Source of the DNA: Nitrosopumilales archaeon
GTDB lineage: Archaea; Thermoproteota; Nitrososphaeria; Nitrososphaerales; Nitrosopumilaceae
Direction of reading: 5' to 3'
Length of the DNA: 8,326 nucleotides
NCBI GenBank assembly: GCA_025350175.1
Contig: JANXYF010000203.1
Span: 1 to 8,326, forward strand
The position numbers were made by a program, and so were the translations under genes. Of this stretch, positions 1-4,559 are shown one piece after another (position 1 is the first letter of the stretch; every line of letters begins with the position of its first letter). A model generated the notes under the pieces. The model saw only the letters and a list, made by a program, of their open reading frames with translations. It was not told where the DNA came from and searched no databases.

Positions 1-179
1 CGTGCACCTGTGATTGCACTCAGCTATGTACAAGGTGTGGAAGAAGTTTTTGTACTAAGCATCTGTTAGAGCTCTCAGAAAAATGCAGTGGATTCAAAGT
101 AATCATCCACTCAATTTTACGAGATGACCTAACAGAGATTCTAAAGCAGATCATGGAGGTAATGCTGAGAACGATATGA
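1..179 (+). CDS. 3' end of a Cys-rich, putative zinc-binding protein (5'-truncated by window)
   Basis: An open frame runs in from the left edge (first complete codon at 3) and stops at TGA 177-179, giving about 58 C-terminal residues. The visible start is dense in Cys: C1, C3, C5, C9, C12, C17 and H20, with the sequence CTRCGRSFCTKH. A C-x2-C-x4-C-x2-H core of this kind resembles the second half of AN1-type or other treble-clef zinc fingers, so metal binding is a reasonable inference. The rest of the protein lies outside the window and I cannot name the family. After the finger comes a short alpha/beta-looking tail (FKVIIHSILRDDLTEILKQI). Only four bases separate the stop codon from the hammerhead ribozyme, and the next gene runs in the same direction with no clear promoter between them, so the two genes are probably cotranscribed. 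Confidence 0.6.
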   Translation, partial: CTCDCTQLCTRCGRSFCTKHLLELSEKCSGFKVIIHSILRDDLTEILKQIMEVMLRTI

Positions 180-183
180 CCAA

Positions 184-243
184 TTTCAAATCCCCTGACG
201 AGTCCGTGAAATTCGGACGAAACAACAATGTTGTAGGGAGAAA
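184..243 (+). ncRNA. Type I hammerhead self-cleaving ribozyme
   Basis: All conserved hammerhead core elements are present in order. The CUGANGA box is CTGACGA at 195-201. Stem II pairs 202-206 (GTCCG) with 214-218 (CGGAC) around the 7-nt loop TGAAATT. GAA at 219-221 is followed by A15.1 at 222. Stem III pairs 222-226 (ACAAC) with 230-234 (GTTGT) around loop AAT. The cleavage triplet is G233-U234-A235 (NUH), so the predicted cut is between 235 and 236. Stem I pairs 191-194 (TCCC) with 236-239 (GGGA); then a 3-nt AAA bulge (188-190) and a second helix, 184-187 (TTTC) with 240-243 (GAAA). Stems II and III are capped and stem I is open, which makes it type I. The stem I bulge is where natural hammerheads contact loop II. 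The cut would leave a 2',3'-cyclic phosphate on the upstream RNA and a 5'-OH leader for the next gene. Activity is inferred from structure. Confidence 0.93.
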
Positions 244-246
244 ACT

Positions 247-255
247 AGGAGGTGA
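247..255 (+). promoter_or_regulatory. Perfect Shine-Dalgarno sequence for the 266-937 gene
   Basis: AGGAGGTGA matches the expected archaeal 16S 3' tail (anti-SD CACCUCCU) over nine bases and lies 10 nt before the ATG at 266. It begins 4 nt downstream of ribozyme stem I and 12 nt after the predicted cleavage site, so it would be single-stranded near the new 5' end after cutting. It fixes the start codon of the downstream gene. So strong a site stands out because several other starts in the window have weak sites or look leaderless. Confidence 0.85.
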
Positions 256-265
256 AATATAGCGA

Positions 266-937
266 ATGACTAAAAAACAAATACAAAATCAGTCTAGAAC
301 TGAGAATAAATTAAAAAATAAAGTTCAGAGTATTCTTGCAATAAGCGCAGGAACACTCCTATTGAGTGCAAGCTACTTAGGATTTGCATGGGCGGATACA
401 GGGCAGACGTCGGGAAATATTCAGATCAAGGCAACTAATGCCATAAAGAATGATCCTGGAATGATGAAGATATTAACCAACATAGAAATCTTCAAACAAA
501 AATATGCTGCACTACAACAGAAACAAGATTTGATGGCACAGCAGCAAAGCCTAATTGATCAACAACGCAAAATTGCAAACGATTACTTGCAAGCAGATTT
601 GGCAAGTTCAAACAACTTCAATGACATGAGCAATCCAACAAAAGCATATGCAAGTTTTGTCAGTAAGGTAGACAGTTCTGCTCAGAATGTGTTCTTGAGT
701 CAGTTTGCATATATGCAAGCAAAAGTAGCAAATGGAAAACTTGCTATGAACCAAGTATTGCAAAATGGCGGTACTAGAGAAGAGGCATTAAACGCATACT
801 ATAACGGAGCTTCAACCCATATGACTGAACTTGTAAGTGTCAATAAAGACATCAACATAAAGTACCATCTTGCAAATGAAAATACGCAGAACATGTTCAA
901 CAAGTATGGAAACTTTAAAAAATATTCAGCATCTTAA
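266..937 (+). CDS. Exported or membrane-anchored coiled-coil protein of unknown function
   Basis: I do not recognise this 223-residue protein. It begins with a polar, basic N-tail (about 1-22). A hydrophobic segment follows (about 23-43, ending ...YLGFAWA-DT), which reads as a signal peptide with an AWA-type cleavage site after residue 43, or as an N-terminal anchor. Residues about 70-112 are Gln/Lys-rich and alpha-helical, with coiled-coil character (QQKQDLMAQQQSLIDQQRK). The remainder looks mostly helical and polar. No Cys or catalytic signature is visible in the mature part. The start is fixed by the perfect Shine-Dalgarno at 247-255. The leader holds a hammerhead ribozyme, so the mRNA is probably made as part of a longer transcript and trimmed to a 30-nt 5' UTR. 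A structural or envelope role is possible but is only inferred from export and the coiled coil. Confidence 0.85.
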   Translation: MTKKQIQNQSRTENKLKNKVQSILAISAGTLLLSASYLGFAWADTGQTSGNIQIKATNAIKNDPGMMKILTNIEIFKQKYAALQQKQDLMAQQQSLIDQQRKIANDYLQADLASSNNFNDMSNPTKAYASFVSKVDSSAQNVFLSQFAYMQAKVANGKLAMNQVLQNGGTREEALNAYYNGASTHMTELVSVNKDINIKYHLANENTQNMFNKYGNFKKYSAS

Positions 938-945
938 CCCCCAAC

Positions 946-965
946 TTTTTATTTATTCATTTTTT
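946..965 (+). terminator. T-tract terminator after the coiled-coil protein gene
   Basis: Directly after the stop at 937 the + strand carries two T-runs (946-950 and 961-965) with a T-rich stretch between them. Archaeal RNA polymerase commonly terminates at such U-tracts without a hairpin. The position is sensible: it lies in the 32-bp gap between two convergent genes. Confidence 0.5.
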
Positions 966-969
966 GGCA

Positions 970-2643
970 TCAGCCATGGGCCATATCATCGAGTTTTATT
1001 TTTTTCAATACTTTCTTACCACTTTTGACAATAATAAGCGGATTTTTATTTTCGTAATCCATTAGAATTTTTGCAGAAGAAATACTTCCTTCATAGACGT
1101 GCCTTGGTTTGTCTATATTTGTATCAGTCCAAATACAAACATGTTTATCACAAATTATGATACAATCTTCAATTGTTTCACCACTGTTTCTAATTCTAAT
1201 TTGTGAGCCACTCACGGTTAAGAATTTGTCTAGTGTAAAATTATATTCTTTGGCTATCTTTCTTGCCACCTTAGTCCTAACAAGCCATGTAATTATACCA
1301 ACAACTCCTGTTGCAACAACAGATGTTATAACACCTTCAAATAATTTAATCGAGTCACCTGAATTATTTGTAGAAGGTTTAGTTACAGGAGATTGAGGCG
1401 GACTAGAATTAGAGATGACAAGAGGAGGATTCACAGATTGTTGAACCGTATGAAGATTCTGATATTGAATAAGACCTGCAAGATCATTGTTTACAGTATC
1501 AGATGTTTGACCCACGTTAGATAAAATAGTTCTCGGGTCCTTGATGACTACAAGTTGTTGATAATCACTCTGTGATAGTATTACTCCCGATAGTAGAGTA
1601 CCATCAGGTGAAGTAAAATCTAGTCGCACATTATTTGTTTGATACGTAGGCGTAGTAGGAGATGGCAAAGTGTTGGATGATGAGGAGATGGTCTGATTTG
1701 GTTTTCCCACAGGAACAAGTGGAACAAATGTTGTAGCAGAGGCTTCATTTGATGGATTACTATGAGTGCCAACGTAAACTGCAGCAACTCTGTAAGTGTA
1801 TGTACTTCCAGGAGTCAATCCAGTTATAACATATTTTGTGGTGTCATTTCCACTATTATCATCAATTACCTGATAATCCCCAGGGGCATTTTTCAATTCA
1901 ATTTTATATCCTAGCAGAGTTTGACCGTAAGATTCCAATGGCGGCAACCATGAGAGATCTATTTGTGTAGACGAAACAGATTTTGCAATCAGTGGTGCAG
2001 GTACAGAATCTTGGCTTAGATGATTATTTTGATATGTCATCAAACGATCTAAATTATTGTTTATTGATTCAGCTGTAGGTACTGCATCAAGTATCACACT
2101 TCTAGGATCTTTTTTGTGTTGCAATCCAAGATAATCGCTTGGGCTAACCACAACACCTGTAAGAGTAGTTCCATCTGAAGGAACAAAATCAAATTTTACA
2201 TTGGTGGAAGGAGACGAAAGTGGTGGAGTTTGTGGAGGAGTAGAAGTAGATAATGGAGTAGCAGTGGCAGGATTAGAAGGGTCGGTAGATGTATCATCTG
2301 AATAAATTGTAGAAACATTATAGGTATATGTCACGCCAGTTTTTAGACCAGTCATAGAATAGGTCGTAATTGTACTTCCAGTATTGTCTACTATTACATC
2401 ATACACGCCATTGCTTAGTCTTTGTTCTATTTTGTAACCTACTATTATTTTACCATAGTTTTGTGTGGGTGCAGTCCAAGAAAGATCAATTTGAGTAGGT
2501 GAGACTGCAGTAGCACTAAATCCGGTTGGAGTAATTGTTGGTACTGGATTCTTTGCCCCCTCAGCATTGAAGTTTATACTCCAAGTACCAATCAGCATAA
2601 ACATAATTGCTAAAATGAAGAACCTTTCAAATTTCATTTTCAT
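970..2643 (-). CDS. Surface protein with two FN3 domains, a duplicated unknown module and a C-terminal membrane anchor
   Basis: The 557-residue protein starts with a signal peptide (about 1-28). It then has FN3 domain 1 (about 34-130, QIDLSWTAP and TYTYNVSTIY), a Pro/Ser/Thr linker, module A (148-208), FN3 domain 2 (about 215-306, QIDLSWLPP and TYTYRVAAVY), a second Ser/Pro/Thr linker and module B (338-398). Modules A and B are clear copies: N-V-[KR]-[FL]-D-F, P/S-D-G-T, SG/TG-V-[IV]-[LV]-S-x-S-D-Y, K-D-P-R and YQN-x-H align between them. So [FN3 + module] has been duplicated as a unit of about 190 residues. A transmembrane helix (about 434-455) is followed by a basic stop-transfer sequence and a cytoplasmic domain of about 100 residues containing C494, C498 and C503. 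The FN3 domains suggest adhesion or envelope interactions outside the cell; the inner domain may be regulatory. That function is inference. The start is the first ATG (2643); a second in-frame ATG lies at 2637. Confidence 0.88.
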   Translation of the reverse strand: MKMKFERFFILAIMFMLIGTWSINFNAEGAKNPVPTITPTGFSATAVSPTQIDLSWTAPTQNYGKIIVGYKIEQRLSNGVYDVIVDNTGSTITTYSMTGLKTGVTYTYNVSTIYSDDTSTDPSNPATATPLSTSTPPQTPPLSSPSTNVKFDFVPSDGTTLTGVVVSPSDYLGLQHKKDPRSVILDAVPTAESINNNLDRLMTYQNNHLSQDSVPAPLIAKSVSSTQIDLSWLPPLESYGQTLLGYKIELKNAPGDYQVIDDNSGNDTTKYVITGLTPGSTYTYRVAAVYVGTHSNPSNEASATTFVPLVPVGKPNQTISSSSNTLPSPTTPTYQTNNVRLDFTSPDGTLLSGVILSQSDYQQLVVIKDPRTILSNVGQTSDTVNNDLAGLIQYQNLHTVQQSVNPPLVISNSSPPQSPVTKPSTNNSGDSIKLFEGVITSVVATGVVGIITWLVRTKVARKIAKEYNFTLDKFLTVSGSQIRIRNSGETIEDCIIICDKHVCIWTDTNIDKPRHVYEGSISSAKILMDYENKNPLIIVKSGKKVLKKIKLDDMAHG

Positions 2644-2670
2644 GACTTTCTAATTTTAAACAAATCAATC

Positions 2671-2679
2671 ATATTTATT
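2671..2679 (-). promoter_or_regulatory. Putative TATA box for the FN3 protein gene
   Basis: Read on the minus strand this is AATAAATAT, centred about 32 nt before the ATG at 2643. With the usual archaeal TATA-to-start distance of about 26 nt, transcription would begin about 5 nt before the ATG, giving a nearly leaderless mRNA. That fits the lack of a Shine-Dalgarno in front of this gene. The box overlaps the 18-bp palindrome at 2674-2691. Confidence 0.4.
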
Positions 2680-2691
2680 CTTAAGAATAAA
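2674..2691. repeat. 18-bp perfect palindrome, candidate operator
   Basis: TTTATTCTTAAGAATAAA is its own reverse complement over 18 bases with no spacer. It overlaps the predicted TATA box of the FN3 gene, where a dimeric DNA-binding regulator would block TBP/TFB. No matching copy was noticed elsewhere in the window, and no regulator gene is adjacent. AT-rich palindromes of this length can arise by chance, so its role is a guess. Confidence 0.4.
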
Positions 2692-2937
2692 CAACTAGTC
2701 ATAGCTTAAAATGGCTTTAGTATGATTTTACCTGATAATTCTCAATACAATCAAGAATCAAATATTGAATGTTTCAAGTTTGGCCTTTGAGATTGAAGGT
2801 GTTAAGAGGGCAAACAACAAAAGTCGCTTCCCGATGGTTTTAATGATCCTACTTCAGAACTTGCAAATTTTGGTTTGCCACGCTCTTGTCTCATGATGTC
2901 ATAACATGGAAAAGGTGGGCTTCAAACTGAATTAAGG
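2692..2937. other. Intergenic stretch without a convincing gene
   Basis: About 245 bp separate the FN3 promoter from the tRNA 3' end. Two tiny open frames exist: 22 codons on + (2722-2790) and 30 codons on - (2802-2894, starting MRQERGKPKF). Neither has a Shine-Dalgarno site. A 7-bp inverted repeat, GGCAAAC (2809-2815) with GTTTGCC (2873-2879), brackets the minus-strand frame and could be part of an RNA fold, but the enclosed 57 nt show no obvious stable structure by eye. A T-run on the minus strand near 2910-2914, just past the tRNA 3' end, may end tRNA transcription. I see no complete C/D box guide RNA. Confidence 0.4.
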
Positions 2938-3036
2938 CGCCGGGAGAGAGATTTGAACTCTCGAACCCTTGCGAGTACGCGCTTTATGGTTTACTAATTT
3001 CCAGGCGCGCGCCCTACCAGGCTAGGCGACCCCGGC
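2938..3036 (-). tRNA. tRNA-Ser (anticodon GGA) with intron
   Basis: Read on the minus strand, all arms fold. The acceptor is GCCGGGG (3036-3030) with TCCCGGC (2945-2939), including one G-U pair. U8 and C9 precede D stem GCCT/GGGC with loop AGCCTGGTA. The anticodon stem is CGCGC/GCGCG. A long 15-nt variable arm (2963-2977) forms an ACTC/GGGT helix with a GCAA loop. The T arm is GAGAG-TTCAAAT-CTCTC. The discriminator is G73 (2938), typical of tRNA-Ser and unlike tRNA-Leu. The anticodon GGA is at 3002-3000 and reads UCC/UCU codons. CCA is not encoded. The 22-nt anticodon loop is 15 nt too long, which shows an intron; the mature tRNA is 84 nt. It stands alone between the FN3 and aquaporin genes. 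Confidence 0.95.
2984..2998 (-). other. 15-nt tRNA intron at position 37/38
   Basis: Removing 15 nt after A37 restores a 7-nt anticodon loop (C-T-G-G-A-A-A). The precursor can form a bulge-helix-bulge: U33-G34-G35 pairs with intron CCA (plus a C32-U mismatch as the fourth layer). This is flanked by two 3-nt AAA bulges, each cut after its second A (A36-A37/intron and intron A-A/A38). That is the geometry used by archaeal tRNA splicing endonuclease, although the outer intron helix is only about 2 bp, so it is a relaxed motif. Confidence 0.85.
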
Positions 3037-3073
3037 ATTCATCTCGCCAATTCATTTTCGTTGTAAAACCGAC

Positions 3074-3082
3074 TATATATTA
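3074..3082 (-). promoter_or_regulatory. TATA box of the tRNA-Ser gene
   Basis: The minus strand reads TAATATATA, centred about 42 nt upstream of tRNA position 1. At standard archaeal spacing, transcription would start near 3052 and leave a 5' leader of about 15 nt for RNase P to remove. It lies in the 59-bp gap behind the aquaporin gene, so the tRNA probably has its own promoter. Confidence 0.55.
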
Positions 3083-3095
3083 CTGTAAGAGATAA

Positions 3096-3779
3096 TCATT
3101 TCACAAACTTTTTTCTGTAAATACCAGCAATTATTGCAGAGCCTATGAAGGGCGCAGTCCAGTACAACCATAGATCGTTAAGATAACCAGATATAATTGC
3201 AGGTGCCAATGCCCTTGCAGGATTCATAGAAGCTCCCGAAATAAATGCCAAAAAGAAGATATCAAGACCTACAATTCCTCCTATTACAATTCCACCAAAT
3301 CCCCATAGTCCTTTTGTATGAACAACTACCATAATTACAGCCATCAGTAATGCTGTAGCTAGAATCTCAACTCCAACTATGAGAGGAATTTGGAAATGGT
3401 AATCTGGTGCGTTTGCTCCAAGATTTGCTTCTGTACCCAGTACATATTTTACAAAGATGCTACCTAACAATGCGCCAATTATCTCTGCAACAAGATATAC
3501 TGGAAAGAGATTCTTTGGCATGTGTTTTGTAATAAAAAATCCAACTGTCACTGCTAGATTGAAGTGTGCCATAGATATCTTGCCAAATGCATAGACCAAA
3601 AATGCCACTGCAACTGCCGGAGCAAGAGCTACAAACCAGAGACCAAATGTTCCAGAATATTTTACTGTCAGCACTACAGAACCTGTTGCAAATACCACTA
3701 CAACAAAAGTACCAATTAATTCAGCAAAGAACCTCTTTTGATTAGAGGATAATCCATTTGCTATTCTAGAGTTTTGCAA
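3096..3779 (-). CDS. aqpS: MIP/aquaporin-family channel of the ars cassette (AqpS-like), altered first NPA
   Basis: The 227-residue integral membrane protein has the MIP fold: six hydrophobic segments, the conserved early Glu (FFAELIGT, E20), and two re-entrant loops. The second loop is canonical, SGASMNPARALAP (N186-P187-A188-R189). The first is HFNLAVTVG (N74-L75-A76), so Pro is replaced by Leu. Counting from the motifs, the other selectivity-filter positions are non-aromatic (I174, A183), and the His typical of strict water channels is absent, which suggests a wider pore. The gene overlaps arsC by 19 nt. In Sinorhizobium a MIP channel, AqpS, replaces ArsB in an ars operon and lets arsenite produced by ArsC leave the cell; the layout here suggests the same. 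The start is TTG at 3779: an in-frame TGA sits seven codons upstream (3800-3798) and no ATG lies between. Channel identity is firm; the substrate is inferred. Confidence 0.88.
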   Translation of the reverse strand: MQNSRIANGLSSNQKRFFAELIGTFVVVVFATGSVVLTVKYSGTFGLWFVALAPAVAVAFLVYAFGKISMAHFNLAVTVGFFITKHMPKNLFPVYLVAEIIGALLGSIFVKYVLGTEANLGANAPDYHFQIPLIVGVEILATALLMAVIMVVVHTKGLWGFGGIVIGGIVGLDIFFLAFISGASMNPARALAPAIISGYLNDLWLYWTAPFIGSAIIAGIYRKKFVK

Positions 3780-4165
3780 AGTTGTCTTACCTTTAGTTCA
3801 ATATTGTCCCTTATCTCACGCACTTTCTCAATGGGTTTTCCCTTTGGATCTTCAATATTCCAATCAACGGAGTTTTTCATAAAAACTGCAGGACATTCAG
3901 TTTTATCCATACAGCCCATATTTACGTTCAGAATTGAATCTTTAATAATTTCATTAGTTAGTACCTTAGGTTTCTGTTTGCCAAGGTCTATACCAATTTC
4001 TTTCATTGCCTCCACTGCAATAGAATTTATCTCTGGAGTGGGTTTTGTACCAGCACTTATTGCCTCATATCCCTCTGGTGCATATTTTTGGAAAAATCCC
4101 TCTGCCATCTGACTTCGTCCAGCATTCTCAATGCAAACAAACAGAATTCTTTTTAAAGTAGACAT
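3761..4165 (-). CDS. arsC: Arsenate reductase, LMW protein-tyrosine-phosphatase type (thioredoxin-linked)
   Basis: This 134-residue cytoplasmic enzyme reduces As(V) to As(III). It has the LMW-PTP P-loop C-x5-R-S at 11-18 (CIENAGRS) directly after a hydrophobic beta strand, the catalytic Asp-Pro (IEDP, D106-P107), and a redox Cys pair, C85 and C91 (MGCMDKTECP). The triad C11/C85/C91 matches the Staphylococcus-type three-cysteine relay (C10/C82/C89), with spacing one residue shorter. Such enzymes are recharged by thioredoxin. Length fits the family (about 130-140). The gene is divergent from arsR and ends inside the channel gene, so the two are cotranscribed and probably translationally coupled. 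The ATG at 4165 lies about 27 nt from the centre of the distal TATA box, which predicts a leaderless transcript. An ordinary tyrosine phosphatase is less likely because the two extra cysteines are present and arsR is adjacent. Confidence 0.95.
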   Translation of the reverse strand: MSTLKRILFVCIENAGRSQMAEGFFQKYAPEGYEAISAGTKPTPEINSIAVEAMKEIGIDLGKQKPKVLTNEIIKDSILNVNMGCMDKTECPAVFMKNSVDWNIEDPKGKPIEKVREIRDNIELKVRQLCKTLE

Positions 4166-4172
4166 GAAATAC

Positions 4173-4198
4173 TTATATAAATTCTAATTTATATAAAT
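4173..4198. promoter_or_regulatory. Divergent arsR/arsC promoters within a dyad operator
   Basis: The 43-bp gap holds two copies of TTATATAAAT (4173-4182 and 4189-4198), both usable as TATA boxes on either strand. The copy nearer arsC is about 30 nt from the arsR ATG. The copy nearer arsR is about 27 nt from the arsC ATG. The promoters therefore cross over, and both mRNAs would be leaderless or nearly so. The same bases form a perfect inverted repeat, 4173-4183 with 4186-4196 (11-bp arms, 2-bp spacer). A dimeric ArsR bound here would cover both TATA boxes and repress both transcripts until arsenite is present. The operator role is inferred. Confidence 0.7.
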
Positions 4199-4208
4199 CT
4201 ATATTGAT

Positions 4209-4511
4209 ATGAATGGATTAACTCTACTCAAATGCATCTGTGAGGACACACGGTTTAACATACTTGAATTATTACAGAAAAATAAAGAAATGTCAGTCAA
4301 TGATCTAGTTTTAAAATTAAAAAAAGATCAACCACTAGTATCACATCATCTAAAATCATTAAAACAATGTAAGATTATAAGCTCCAAAGAAAATGGAAAA
4401 TCCACAATGTACTTTATCTCCAATAAAGAAATTTCAAACTTGATAAAGGAAATAGTAAAAGCTGGAGACAAGATAGCTATAAAGTGTGAAGATCCAATCT
4501 GTAATTGTTAA
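4209..4511 (+). CDS. arsR: ArsR/SmtB-family metalloid-responsive repressor
   Basis: This 100-residue winged-helix dimeric repressor has the family pattern: an N-terminal helix with C-x-D-T-R-x-x-I-L-x-L-L (11-22), a helix-turn-helix with SVNDLVLKLKKDQPLVSHHLKSLKQ (29-53), and a beta wing (IISSKENGKSTMYFIS). The usual CxC of the E. coli ArsR recognition helix (ELCVCDL) is missing. Cysteines lie instead at C9, C11 and C54 and in a C-terminal cluster C93-x4-C98-x-C100, suggesting a different, possibly C-terminal, As(III) site as in some other ArsR lineages. It is transcribed away from arsC and the channel gene. The shared 43-bp promoter region contains a 24-bp dyad, so autorepression and repression of arsC are likely. 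The start is the ATG at 4209, with no Shine-Dalgarno and a TATA box about 30 nt upstream. Confidence 0.9.
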   Translation: MNGLTLLKCICEDTRFNILELLQKNKEMSVNDLVLKLKKDQPLVSHHLKSLKQCKIISSKENGKSTMYFISNKEISNLIKEIVKAGDKIAIKCEDPICNC

Positions 4512-4526
4512 AATAATCCTCAGTGA

Positions 4527-4559
4527 GAAATGATTTTTAATTCATTTGTATATCATTTC
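4527..4559. terminator. Possible terminator region between convergent arsR and BsuPI-like genes
   Basis: GAAATGAT (4527-4534) and ATCATTTC (4552-4559) form an 8-bp inverted repeat around a 17-nt spacer. A T-run on + (4534-4538) falls inside it, just after arsR, and is probably the actual stop signal for arsR. The repeat overlaps the last codons of the minus-strand gene. Hairpins matter less than U-tracts in archaeal termination, so this is tentative. Confidence 0.35.

Noticed and set aside
111..121. CAATTTTAC as a TATA box for the 266-937 gene
   Set aside because: It lies inside the upstream coding sequence, is a poor match, and would start transcription near 142, within codons of that gene and before the ribozyme. 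It cannot be excluded, but there is little support.
1109..1396. 95-codon open frame on + inside the FN3 protein gene
   Set aside because: It is antisense to the well-supported FN3 protein tail, has no Shine-Dalgarno or promoter, and its translation has no domain character.
2802..2894. 30-codon minus-strand frame (MRQERGKPKF...) and a 22-codon plus-strand frame at 2722-2790
   Set aside because: Too short to judge; no Shine-Dalgarno or well-spaced TATA box, and no recognisable motif. Conservation in relatives could change this.
2802..2905. Possible C/D box guide RNA between the FN3 gene and the tRNA
   Set aside because: C-box-like bases occur (AATGATC, CATGATGT), but no correctly placed CUGA D/D' boxes were found on either strand.
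2938..3036. Reading the class II tRNA as tRNA-Leu
   Set aside because: The discriminator base is G, the anticodon after U33 is GGA, and the intron geometry at 37/38 supports that anticodon, so Ser fits.
3774..4112. 112-codon open frame on + opposite arsC
   Set aside because: arsC on the other strand has all its catalytic motifs; this frame is its shadow.
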